Assembly: GCF_905171765.1 (NCBI RefSeq)
Contig: NC_053390.1
Location: 212,665,359 to 212,729,358 of the forward strand
Length of the DNA stretch: 64,000 nt
Reading direction: 5' to 3'
From: Bufo bufo
Taxonomy: Eukaryota > Chordata > Amphibia > Anura > Bufonidae
This document shows positions 33,778 through 43,677 of the stretch, in pieces. The notes under the pieces were generated by a model. The model did no database searches. It had not been told where the DNA came from and worked only from the letters and a program-made list of their open reading frames with translations. The number at the start of each line of letters is the position of its first letter. Within the stretch, counting starts at the first letter, position 1. A program made the position numbers and the translations under genes.

Positions 33778-34150
33778 TAAGGGCTTGATCACACGACCGC
33801 GTGAAGTCCGTGCTGTGGTCCGCAATGCACGGGCACCTTCCGTGGGGCAGGCGCATGGGGATTGCAGACCCATTCACTTGAATGGGTCTGCGATCCCTCC
33901 GTTCTGCAAAAAGATAGAACATGCTCTATCTTTTTGTGGTGCGGAGGCACGGAACAGAACCCCAGAAAGCACTCTGTAGTGCTTCCGTAGTGTTCTGTTC
34001 CGTATCTCTGGATTTGTGGACCCATTGAAATGAATGGGTCCGCATCTGTGAGGCGGAATGACAACAAAACGGTGCCCGTATATTGCGGATCTGCAAATGC
34101 GGTCTGCAATACGGGAACGGGACACCAACGGTCGTGTGAACGAGTCCTAA
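33778..34150. repeat. MITE (CACACGACCG family)
   Basis: GGGCTTGATCACACGACCG pairs with CGGTCGTGTGAACGAGTCC. AATGGGTC words and GCGGAACAGAACCCCAG-like text pair across a centre near 33970. Confidence 0.75.
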
Positions 34151-34789
34151 AAGTAAGATGCTCACAGCTAGGCAAAGAGTTAGCTCTTTATGACAAAAAC
34201 TGCTGAACATTTTTTAACAAAGACCAACTAAAATTTTATTTTTTAGCCCAAAATGAGTAAAATGCAATAAAAAAAAAAAATTGCCCCTAAAGGTTTTAAT
34301 AGCCAAATGAAACCCTAAGAACTACACTACAACCCCTGTACATCTGCCCTGTTAGAACATATTGTCTTCCTAGATGGGCACTCATCATAGAAGATATGGA
34401 TGCTGCTGCAAAGAGTGACCTCCACTTTAAATAGAGCAATGTAATGCTACATTTACCTTGCACTGGTCATCACAGGAAAATGTGTGGCCACCCAGAGTTT
34501 CCCCACTGAACAACTTATCGGCAGAGATTTCTGAAGACAGATCTCTGACAATGTACTGATCAGCAGGGCAACTTCCTGGTGAAAGGGTTACCTATTTGGC
34601 ACAGTCCCCTTTTTTTGCAAAATTAACATTTTACCTAACAAGCTACATAAATGTCAAATTCATACTAGCTGTAGACTATGACACTGATGCAAGTATGCCA
34701 TTTCTATAGGAAAAAGTCATACAATAATACAACAGTGATTCATTAAAACATAAAGCCATATTTAAAGGTATGCAGCAGAACAGTATGAA
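34151..34789. other. Intergenic, nothing recognised
   Basis: A+T-rich text without conserved frames or clear terminal repeats. Confidence 0.45.
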
Positions 34790-35091
34790 TAAGGCCTCAT
34801 GCACACGACCGTTCCGTTTTTTTACGGTCCGCAAAACACAGAAGCCGCCCGTGTGCCTTCCGCAGTTTGCGGAACGGAACAGGCGGCCCATTGTAGAAAT
34901 GCCTATTCTTGTCCGCAAAACGGACAAGAATAGGACATGTTATTTTTTTTTTGCGGACCACGGAACAGAGCAACACGGAATGATGTCCGCATCTTTTGTG
35001 GCCCCATTGAAGTGAATGGGTCCGCAACCGAGCAGCAAAAACTGCGGCTCGGATGCGGACCAGAATAACGGTCGTGTGCATGAGGCCTTAC
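34790..35091. repeat. MITE (GGCCTCATGCACACGACCG)
   Basis: Inverted ends of about 25 bp (GGCCTCATGCACACGACCG and its exact inverse) lie beside TAAG and TTAC. The interior is largely self-complementary around CTTGTCCGCAAAACGGACAAG at about 34905-34932. Confidence 0.82.
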
Positions 35092-35357
35092 TATGGACTG
35101 ACATAAGGAAACAGTGTCGTAGAAAAGACTAACAAAGGAAAATTGGGTTGGTCGAGTCAGTGAGTTATGAAGTTCAAGTCATGGATATTTTAGAGAGCCA
35201 TTTGGAAAATTCAGTGATCTGTATAGCTGTGGATGCCTGACCAGTATCAACAGGAACCAGTTCTGTCATTTTGTTTCAGTGAAAAATGTATTGTACCACT
35301 CAGAAATGATAAGAGGTCGTGTGACTACCAGTGTCTAAGAATGGCCTGGCAATCTGC
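35092..35357. other. Intergenic, nothing recognised
   Basis: No feature seen. Confidence 0.45.
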
Positions 35358-35647
35358 TTAGGCCTCATGCACACGGCCGTGTTCCGCGGCCGAGAGCGGT
35401 CCATGGTAACCCGGCCGGGATTCCTTCTGCCAGCAGGAGCGCACGGAGTCATTGGTTGCTATGACGCCATGCGCTTCATGCCGCCGCTGCTGTACAGTGA
35501 TACACTCGTATAGATCATACCAGTGTATCACTGTACAGCAGCGGCGGCATGAAGCGCACGGCGTCATAGCAACCAATGACGCCGTGCGCTCCTGCTGGCA
35601 GAAGGAAACCCCACCGGGTTACCACGGACCGCGTGCATGAGGCCTAA
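35358..35647. repeat. Near-perfect palindromic MITE
   Basis: It starts GGCCTCATGCACACGGCCG and ends GCGTGCATGAGGCC. About 90 bp on each side of 35513 (including GTTGCTATGACGCC and GCTGTACAGTGATACAC) are almost exact inverses. A single strand would fold into one long hairpin. Confidence 0.85.
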
Positions 35648-36483
35648 GATGAAGAATAGAAGGAGATCAGGAAACCAGGATACATGGAAAGGAGGACCAT
35701 AGGTACGGTAGGATCCAAGTCCTATACAGTGCACGTTTGTAACACAAATTATTAAAGAGAATCTGTTAGCAGTTTTGTTTATATAAAACTGCTGATAGAC
35801 ATAGGTAGGGGCCAGGAACAAGAGGTGAATCCTGTGGGTGCTGCTCCAGGAAAGGCACCAAAAGTGCACTGGGGGCAGGCCTGCAGGCTTCAATTCTGTG
35901 TGTGCCGTGTATGAGCCATACTACAGCTTCTTCTCTCCGACAGCTGTAACATGCAACCATGAGACTGCGACACTGGTCACCCACAGCAGAGTGGAGTGGT
36001 TGTGGTGTGGCTCATACACTGAGACTGATGCCTGTAGGCCCACCCCGATGCACTTGCTAAAGCAGCTCACCCAAACATTGTAAGGCCGAGTTCACATCAC
36101 CGCTTATTTTTCAGTTCTTCTGATCTGTCAAAAGAACAGAAAAATAAACTAGGCTGTGAACTTGCCCTAAGTTAATTTTTTCCAGTCCTACATCCACTAA
36201 AACCAAGGACAGAGGAATGTATCAGACCCCCTTTAGAGCTCCATGTGAGACCCCCATATCAGACCTCAGATCTTTCTGTATCACCTCCTGTGCCTGTACC
36301 CCACCTAGATCTATGAGCGGATATTTTTGTAGATGCCACGGAATGGACATTTGGATGCAGAGAGCACACAGTATCCTGTCCGCTTCTTTTGCAGCCCCAC
36401 TGACGCGAATGGGTGTGCATGCGATCCGCAAAAAAGGTGGATTGGATGCGGACAAAAAAAAATACATTTGTGTGCATAAGCCC
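35648..36483. other. Intergenic with two short MITE pieces
   Basis: A TTAAAGAGAATCTGTTAGC start at 35753 lacks its partner. The piece 36080-36172 has GGCCGAGTTCACATCA and an inverted ACTAGGCTGTGAACTTG. The part 36350-36480 is a decayed CACACG-family copy. Confidence 0.55.
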
Positions 36484-36760
36484 TAAGGCCCCATTCACAC
36501 GTCCGCAATTTCGTTCCGCATTTTGCGGAACAGAATTGCGGACCCATTCATTTCTATGGGGCCACACGTAGTGCTGCCTGGATAGGGAATTGCGGACCCG
36601 CACTTCCGGGTCCGCAATTCCATTCACGAAAAAAATAGAACATGTCCTATTCTTGGCCGCAATTGCGGACAATAGGCATATTCTGTTAGTGCCGGCAATG
36701 TGCGCTGTCCGTGTTTTGCGAATCCGCAAAACACGTTACGGACGTCTGAATGGAGCCTAT
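36484..36760. repeat. MITE (CATTCACACGTCCGC)
   Basis: GGCCCCATTCACACGTCCGC pairs with TACGGACGTCTGAATGGAGC. It is closely related to the elements at 56707 and 61489. Confidence 0.8.
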
Positions 36761-37183
36761 GTCTGGTATTTCTAGGAGTAAGCTAATATCAGAATTCTAT
36801 ACCCCTGTGGGTAAATCCGTTTTTCTAGTAGCATGGTCATAATTTCTGGAGTCAGCTAGAGTTCATTGGTACAATTATTGTCAGATTAGTGACTATAAAC
36901 CAGAACTATATGTCATCACTATACAGAATCAGATTAGATAATGAAAGCAGTTTCCCTTTGAGGCTTTAGCCTGCACTGTGTGTATTAGCTTTGATGGATA
37001 AGTCCCAGGTGTTTTAAGGCCAAAGAGTCAAAGTGTTTCATAAATAACCAATGGACTAATGCATCAATGGTAGTAGAAAGTCGCAGAATTATGTATAATG
37101 ACCTGCAGATGCAACAGCCAAAAGATCATTACAGTAAGTGTAGCGCAGTTGGGAAGTGATAGGTTGAAAGGAATCAGTCACAG
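36761..37183. other. Intergenic, nothing recognised
   Basis: No conserved frame or inverted end seen. Confidence 0.45.
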
Positions 37184-37615
37184 TTAAAGTGGTTGTCTGC
37201 TTTTGCTATATTGATGACCTACTGTATCTTCAGGATAGGTCATCAATATCAGATAGTTGAGGTTCTGACTCCCGACACCCCCGCCAATCAGCTGTTTGAA
37301 GAGAAAGCAGCACTCCAACAAACAATGTGTTCTCTTCACTGTTCGACATTGCAGCGGTGAGCAGTGTAATTACAGCTCAGCCACCCCATTCACTTCAAAG
37401 GGACTGCTCCTTCATGTTGAAGTGCATAAGACAGAGCCATCCCACTGAAGTGAAAGAGACTACAGAGCTGTAATTACACTGCTCACCGGTACACCGTGAA
37501 GACAACACATTGCTCTTTAGACAGCTGATCGTGGGGGTGCTGGGTGTCGGACTCTCAATGATCTGATATCCTGTGGATAGGTCATCAATATAGCGAAAGC
37601 AGACAACCCCTTTAA
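37184..37615. repeat. TTAA-flanked MITE (GTGGTTGTCTGCTTT)
   Basis: TTAA stands at 37184-37187 and 37612-37615. GGTTGTCTGCTTTTGCTATA pairs with TATAGCGAAAGCAGACAACC, and GGATAGGTCATCAATAT is repeated inverted just inside. Confidence 0.85.
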
Positions 37616-38106
37616 AAGGAAAGAATAAATAATGGGGAAATCAAAGTTTTAAATTCAAAATCTAGATACTAGAGTTCAAAAACCATGTACTTTTTCACTA
37701 AAAAATTATTTTTCAATTCGTATAAAATGAAAACGTAAAACAATTTTGCGATGTTAGTGGTAACAGACAGCAAACAAACTGTCGTGTAGTCTGATCCTGC
37801 AGTCATATGCTCTTCTTTCTGTCCTCTGTTTCTTGGTGACATACCAAATTTATGTTAGAACACAGCAGGGGACCAATTTTAAGAAAGTGTGAGACTTCAA
37901 GACTACACTCCCCAGAATTTACTGTCTTCTCTCTTTTTGACGTTCACTTTGAGGCCAGGACTTCACAGGGTGTCCATGAGGCAGTGACTGCAACCTCGCA
38001 AATCCAGTGGCCAATGCAGGGCTCCAGATAGGCGACCAAAATGGTCACCAATGCGACTTAGAATTGCAAAATGGCAACAAGACTTTGTAGTCTTGTCGCC
38101 ATTTGC
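37616..38106. other. Intergenic, nothing recognised
   Basis: A small inverted pair AAATGGCAACAAGACT and AGTCTTGTCGCCATTT lies at 38069-38105. Otherwise plain. Confidence 0.5.
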
Positions 38107-38114
38107 ACCTAGAC

Positions 38115-38419
38115 CAGTGGTGGCGAACCTATGGCACGGGTGCCAGAGGTGGCACTCAGAGCCCTCTCTGTGGGCACCCGCACCCTGGAAAAAGTCTATG
38201 GTGTACCCATATGCCTTAGACTTTTCCTGCCATTGATCAGCGCAGGGCGCACTATGAACAGCACAGGCAGCGCACTGAATGTAGGCAGGTTATTATAGCT
38301 AAATGATAAAGTACATGGACAATATACTATATTGGCATTCAGATTAAATTGCCATGTTGGCACTTTGCGATAAATAAGTGGGTTTGGGCACTCGGCTTCT
38401 AAAAGGTTCGCCACCACTG
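38115..38419. mobile_element. hAT MITE with perfect 8-bp target duplication
   Basis: The ends are CAGTGGTGGCGAACCT and its exact inverse. ACCTAGAC is duplicated at 38107-38114 and 38420-38427. The 305-bp element is non-coding. The 8-bp duplication and the CAGTGG ends place it with hAT transposons. Confidence 0.93.
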
Positions 38420-38725
38420 ACCTAGACCCTCTGCTGTTCTGCCTCCTTAAGAAGAAAGTGCTTTCATCCAGCAGACACACTGCTCTCATTGCTCCTCAGC
38501 AGCACAGGGGAAAAGGAGGCAGTCCCTCCACCCTGTGCCACTGCCACCAATGGTCTGATAGCAGGTAGGAGGGGCTGTGGCCACTGCGATCCGCCGCAAT
38601 TAACCCGGTGCAGAACCTGAGGGGTTAATTGCGGCGGGGTCGCAGCGCAAAGTCATAGAGGCCGAGTATGGGATATGGCCGGCACCCGCAGCCTTCGTTT
38701 GTATTCAGGCATAAACTATATTCAC
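38420..38725. other. Intergenic with a GC-rich inverted pair
   Basis: GATCCGCCGCAATTAACCC and GGGTTAATTGCGGCGGGGTC face each other at 38589-38642. No gene seen. Confidence 0.5.
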
Positions 38726-39734
38726 TTAAGGGTACTTTCACACTAGTGTTTTTGTTTTCCGGTATTGAGTTCCGTCACAGGGGCTCTATACCGGAAAAGA
38801 ACTGATCAGTTTTATCCTAATGCATTCTGAATGGAGAGCGTTCCGTTCAGGATGCATCAGTTCAGTCCCTCTTACATTTTTTTGGACGGAGAAAATAACG
38901 CAGCATGCTGCAGTTTTCTCTCCGGCCAAAAATTCTGATCACTTGCCGGATCCGGCATTAAAGGGATTCTGTCACCTCGTTTTAGACTATAGTGATGCGG
39001 ACATGCACGGCAGGACGCCGCTAGCATGTCCGCAATATACCTGTCCCATAGCGCTGTGTCCTTTTATTGTGTTTAAAAAATTATTTTAGAGATAAGTAAA
39101 TGAGCCTGGTAAGGCTACTTTCACACTAGCGTTCGGGTGTCCGCTCGTGCGCACCGTTTGAAGGGGCTCACGAGCGGCCCCGAACGCATCCGTCTGGCCC
39201 CAATGCATTCTCAGTGGAGGCGGATCTACTGAGAATGCATCCGCCTGCCAGCGTTCAGCCTCCGCTCAGTGAGCGGACACCTGAACGCTGCTTGCAGCGT
39301 TCGGGTGTCCGCCTGGCCGTGCGGAGGCGAGCGGATCCGTCCACACTTACAATGTAAGTCAATGGGGACGGATCCGCTTGGAGATGACACTATATGGCTC
39401 AATCTTCAAGCGGATCCGTTCCCCATTGACTTTCAATGTAAAGTCTGAACGGATCCGCTCAGACAACTTTCACACTTAGAAAATTTTCTAAGTTTTAATG
39501 CAGACGCATCCGTTCTGAACGGATGCGAACGTCTGCATTATCGGAGCGGATCCGTCTGATGAAACATCAGACGGATCTGCTCCGAACGCAAGTGTGAAAG
39601 TAGCCTAAGGTGCCCAATGGGCTGTACTAACCTTCCTGGTGCCCAGCACCGCCTGCGTCCTCCAAATCTCCTCCTTGCTGGAAGGAGGAACTGCCTGCCG
39701 GAATCCTCTGCCGAAAGTGTGAAAGTACCCTTAA
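38726..39734. repeat. TTAA-flanked MITE carrying two further MITEs
   Basis: TTAA stands at 38726-38729 and 39731-39734, with ends GGGTACTTTCACACTAGTG and GTGTGAAAGTACCC. At 38958 a TTAAAGGGATTCTGTCACC element begins that has lost its other end. At 39109-39609 a complete palindromic MITE sits inside. At least three insertion events are therefore stacked here. Confidence 0.85.
39109..39609. repeat. Inner palindromic MITE (GGCTACTTTCACACTAGCG)
   Basis: GGCTACTTTCACACTAGCGTT pairs with AACGCAAGTGTGAAAGTAGCC-type text. The inside is dense in CGGATCCG and TGAACGCTG words arranged as inverses around about 39360. Confidence 0.88.
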
Positions 39735-39744
39735 TGTGTTAATT

Positions 39745-39950
39745 ACATTCATTGGTGGCGCAGTGCGCCCTCCCAACCCCAGTATTATAAAGTATAATCA
39801 TTGGTGGCGCAGTGCGCCCCAAACCCCCCAGTATTATAACTATTATAATCATTGGTGGCGCAGTGGCCACAGGCGCCCCCCTCATTGTTATAATCATTGG
39901 TGGCAGTGGCCATAGGGTCCCCTCCCCTCCTCGGTGACGCAGTGGCACCT
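39745..39950. repeat. About 50-bp minisatellite (4 units)
   Basis: ATTGGTGGCGCAGTG starts at 39751, 39800 and 39851, and ATTGGTGGCAGTGG at 39896. The units are joined by CCCCAGTATTATAA-like spacers. Confidence 0.85.
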
Positions 39951-40950
39951 TCTGATCAGAGCCCCAGCAATGTAATCCTGGGGTTCCGATCGGTTACCAT
40001 GGCAGCCAGGACGCTACTGAAGCCCTGGCTGCCATGGTAATCTCCCTGCTGCTGTGTGCACAAAGCTCAGGGCAGCAGAGAGTGTAAAGTCCTATTCACC
40101 CTAATAGAGCTCTATCAGGGTGAATAGGACAAGGGATGAAAAGATCCAGGTTCTATCCCCTAGTTAAAAAAATAATAATACTAAAAAAGTTTAACTCACC
40201 CCCTTTCCCAATTTTACATATAAAATATATAAACAATAACAAAATAAACATATTACATATCGCCACACCCGAAAAAGTGCAAACTATTAAAATATTAAAA
40301 AATATGTCCTATGTGGTAAATGCCCTAACAGAAAAAAAAATAAAAAACGCGCAATTTGCCATTTTTTAGTCACCTTGTCCCTCAAAAAAATTGAATAGGA
40401 CTGTTCTATTACAATCCAGACGTTCCATAAAATGTGGAATGCATGCGGCTTTTTTGGGACCCACACCTATCAGACAATGGGGGCATATCGTAGCTCTTAA
40501 TCTATGCCTCCGCTGGCGTCAGATGGGCCGCAATTATTAAGAAGTACAAGCAAGAGCGTGCACCAAACCTCACCATTTTTTTCTGGCAGTATTCTGGTGT
40601 ACAGGGGAGGATAAATCTACCCCAAAATGTATGTTCTCCACACAACACTCTTCTGTTCTCTGTTTTTGGGGGGCACTGTTATATACCATCTCTATTACCT
40701 GTAATTCTACCAATAAATTAGGAAATAAAAAGTACATCATACATAATAAAATGTGGTATACAATCATGTGTATGGTGCCAGGCGAGCAGAGACTCTCCCA
40801 CATCGGATCTCTCGTAGAGGGATAATGTAAGTATATACAGATGATCCCCACTGGTTTCCAGAAAGATATGGTGTGGAGCAGTCAGGCCCTTTGGCGCTGC
40901 TCAGAGATTTCTGTGCCCAAAAACACGTTCAAATCAGCGGCAGCGTGGAG
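39951..40950. other. Upstream flank of RNF34, MITE traces only
   Basis: GGTTACCATGGCAGCCAGG and its inverse lie at 39993-40041, and ATTCACCCTAATAGAGC with its inverse at 40094-40130. No coding segment is recognised up to the start of the GC-rich region near 40870. Confidence 0.5.
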
Positions 40951-41205
40951 GGCCGAGTAACACGGCAGACCTCGGCCCAGCGCTCCAGCAGCACTGACAT
41001 GAAAGGCTTCCAGCCTCTGCACATACGAGCCGGGGGCCGAGTAACACGGCAGACCTCGGCCCAGCGCTCCAGCAGCACTGACATGAAAGGCTTCCAGCCT
41101 CTGCACATACGAGCCGGGGGCCGAGTAACACGGCAGACCTCGGCCCAGCGCTCCAGCAGCACTGACATGAAAGGCTTCCAGCCTCTGCACATAAGAGCTG
41201 GGGGG
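40951..41205 (+). repeat. 84-bp minisatellite upstream of RNF34 (3 units)
   Basis: GGCCGAGTAACACGGCAGAC begins at 40951, 41035 and 41119, an exact 84-bp period. The units are nearly identical, and a partial fourth unit starts near 41200. Because 84 is a multiple of 3, open frames run through it on both strands. These are a by-product of the repeat and not evidence of a gene. Confidence 0.95.
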
Positions 41206-41299
41206 CCGAGAATTGCAGGGGGTTTATGCAGCAGAGAAGAAAACGCGCCCGAGCTACGCCCTGTACTGGAGACCATCCATTCATGCCTCCCTCCTCTCC

Positions 41300-41450
41300 C
41301 GAAGCGTGGTCATGTGTCCCAATGACGTCACCGCCAGCTCCGGTCACATGGCCCTGATGTCATCTAACGGTGGAATTTACATGTAACGGTAGCGACTGAT
41401 GGTTGTGTGTCAGAGACCGGGTCGGTGGGGAGCGCAAAGCGGACGGTGTC
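41300..41450 (+). promoter_or_regulatory. RNF34: RNF34 promoter and 5' UTR
   Basis: This GC-rich, CpG-bearing stretch sits upstream of the RNF34 start. A perfect cAMP-response element TGACGTCA lies at 41323-41330. CCGGTCACATGGCCCTGATG follows, with an E-box-like CACATG. No TATA box is seen. The start of transcription is not defined by sequence. Confidence 0.6.
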
Positions 41451-41456
41451 ATGAAG
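41451..41456 (+). CDS. RNF34: RNF34 coding exon 1 (Met-Lys)
   Basis: ATGAAG is followed immediately by the donor GTAAAG. In human RNF34 the protein begins MKAG, with the rest read from the next exon, and exon 2 here (59130) starts in phase 0 with the Ala-Gly codons. The position in a GC-rich promoter-like region supports the call. As only two codons are involved, the call depends on exon 2 and on context. An alternative is that translation starts at the Met-Trp inside exon 2, as in a known shorter isoform. Confidence 0.75.
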
Positions 41457-41617
41457 GTAAAGAGGCAGTGCGGGCACGGGGCTTGTGTCTGCGGGATAAT
41501 ACATGCAGGACCGGGCGCTGAGTGTAGGGACTGGTCTGGTCCCCGGGGGGCTGCTGGGGTACAGAGACCTACAATGATAACACAAGCAACACAATGGATC
41601 TGCTGCGCTTCACTATA

Positions 41618-41685
41618 CTGTGTGTGTGTGTGTATATATAATATAATATATATATACTCACTATATACTATACTTTGTGTGTGTT

Positions 41686-41732
<47 letters not shown>

Positions 41733-41880
41733 TCACTATACTGCCACTGATTCCTTATATATAACTACTATATACTATACTATGTGTGTGTGTATATATC
41801 TATACACACACTATACTGCTACTGATTCCTTACATAGTATAGTATATAGTAGTAATATATAAGTAATCTGTAGTAGTATA

Positions 41881-41905
<25 letters not shown>
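41618..41905. repeat. Compound (TG)n/(TA)n microsatellite
   Basis: Alternating TG and TA runs are joined by repeated CACTATATACTATACT and CTGCCACTGATTCCTTA words. The next transposon is inserted at its right edge. Confidence 0.92.
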
Positions 41906-41914
<9 letters not shown>

Positions 41915-41916
41915 TA

Positions 41917-42854
41917 CGGTACAGACCAAAAGTTTGGACACACCTTCTCATTCAAAGAGTTTTCTTCTTTATTTTCATGACTATGAAGGCATCAAAACTA
42001 TGAATTAACACATGTGGAATTATATACATAACAAACAAGTGTGAAACAACTGAAAATATGTCATATTCTAGGTTCTTCAAAGTAGCCACCTTTTGCTTTG
42101 ATTACTGCTTTGCACACTCTTGGCATTCTCTTGATGAGCTTCAAGAGGTAGACCCCTGAAATGGTCTTCCAACAGTCTTGAAGGAGTTCCCAGAGATGCT
42201 TAGCACTTGTTGGCCCTTTTGCCTTCACTCTGCGGTCCAGCTCACCCCAAACCATCTCGATTGGGTTCAGGTCCGGTGACTGTGGAGGCCAGGTCATCTG
42301 GCGCAGCACCCCATCACTCTCCTTCATGGTCAAATAGCCCTTACTTTCAAAGTTTTCCCAATTTTTCGGCTGACTGACCTTCATTTCTTAAAGTAATGAT
42401 GGCCACTTGTTTTTCTTTACTTAGCTGCTTTTTTCTTGCCATAATACAAATTCTTACAGTCTATTCAGTAGGACTATCAGCTGTCTATCCACCTGACTTC
42501 TCCTCAACGCAACTGATGGTCCCAACCCCATTTATAAGGCAAGAAATCCCACTTATTAAACCTGACAGGGCACACCTGTGAAGTGAAAACCATTTCAGGG
42601 GACTACCTCTTGAAGCTCATCAAGAGAATGCCAAGAGTGTGCAAAGCAGTAATCAAAGCAAAAGGTGGCTACTTTGAAGAACCTAGAATATGACATATTT
42701 TCAGTTGTTTCACACTTGTTTGTTATGTATATAATTCCACATGTGTTAATTCATAGTTTTGATGCCTTCAGTGTGAATCTACAATTTCCATAGTCATGAA
42801 AATCGAGAAAACTCTTTGAATGAGAAGGTGTGTCCAAACTTTTGGTCTGTACTG
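41917..42854 (-). mobile_element. Tc1-like transposon, copy D, fold-back form
   Basis: TA flanks both sides (41915-41916 and 42855-42856). The ends are GTACAGACCAAAAGTTTGG and its inverse. The inverted similarity runs inward for about 250 bp and includes the last part of the transposase gene at both ends (near 42061-42165 and 42605-42700 inverted). One end of the original element has thus been replaced by a copy of the other. It is 0.94 kb and non-autonomous. Confidence 0.88.
42061..42384 (-). pseudogene. Tc1 transposase C-terminal remnant, copy D
   Basis: The frame has [17 protein letters not shown] with the catalytic Glu of the DDE triad, then GELDRRVKAKGPTSAKHLWE and the end AKGGYFEEPRI. 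The DNA-binding half and both catalytic Asp residues are absent. A second, inverted fragment of the same 3' end lies near 42605-42700. Confidence 0.88.
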
Positions 42855-42864
42855 TATATATACA

Positions 42865-42980
42865 CACAGTATAGTAATAGTGTATACGGAATCACTAGTA
42901 ATATATACATACATAGTATAGTATACTGTGTATGTATATATTACTAGTGATTCCGTATACACTATTACTATATAGATCAC
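42865..42980. repeat. Low-complexity palindrome
   Basis: AGTAATAGTGTATACGGAAT and its inverse face each other around TAGTATAGTATACTG. Confidence 0.8.
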
Positions 42981-43080
42981 ATTGAAGCACACAGCAGCTC
43001 TCACCTTCCCCTCCACCAACCGAGCACGGATGACGCACCTGGATGCGTTGCGATACATCAGGAAAAGTAGAAATATCCAG

Positions 43081-43245
43081 ATCAAAAATGGTGAAAAATC
43101 GTAGCTTTATTGCGGTATAAAATCGTCGCCATATAGGACAAGTTCAGTAACGTGTTTCAGACCATAAATAGTGGTCCTTCCTCATGAGGAAGGACCGCTA
43201 TTTGTTTATGGTCTGAAATGCGTTACTGAACTTGTCCCTACTCCA
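43081..43245. repeat. Palindrome with hammerhead-like core, Penelope-type
   Basis: GGACAAGTTCAGTAACG to about 43184 is mirrored to about 43240 around CCTCATGAGG. Reading rightward, CTCATGAG is followed by a GGACC...GGTCT stem and then GAAAT. This is the order of a hammerhead ribozyme core (CTGATGAG, stem II, GAAA) with one core base changed. Penelope-like elements are known to carry such motifs in their terminal repeats. Confidence 0.5.
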
Positions 43246-43289
43246 CTGTAGTGTGTCGGTCTGCCCTCGTACCCCTTCATAGCTGACGT

Positions 43290-43587
43290 TCACCTCTTAG
43301 TGGCACTTGGTGCTCCGCAGTCTACACAACGCTTATTCACAATGGTGCCACAGCAGCACGTGAACCGTTCACAAACTGCAGTTTCAGAAATACCGCCATC
43401 CTTGGCTTGAAAGCCAATAATCCTCCCTTTATGCAGCGCTGATAAATTGCCCCTTTTACCCATGAAAGCAACGAGGGATGTGTGCAGACAGCTTATATAC
43501 CCAGCAGCCCTCACGACACGTGACTTCCTTCATAGGCTCTGAGCTGCTGATGTCAAAAGTAGATAGTGGTCATAATAATGTGACTCG

Positions 43588-43595
<8 letters not shown>
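43290..43595 (-). mobile_element. Tc1-like fragment, copy E (5' end only)
   Basis: A terminal motif CAGTCGAGTCACATTATTAT lies at the right edge on the minus strand. An ATG at 43463 opens MGKRGNLSALHKGRIIGFQA and GISETAV, a Tc1-type N-terminal helix-turn-helix. The rest of the transposase is missing and the frame decays after about 30 residues. Confidence 0.7.

Positions 43596-43665
<70 letters not shown>
43592..43665. repeat. (TG)n(TA)n microsatellite
   Basis: About 20 TG units are followed by about 18 TA units. Confidence 0.95.
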
Positions 43666-43671
<6 letters not shown>

Positions 43672-43677
43672 TGTATA

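Noticed and set aside
40873..41347. Overlapping open frames of 100-150 codons on both strands
   Set aside because: They are produced by the 84-bp tandem repeat, which has no stops in several frames. They do not resemble any known protein.
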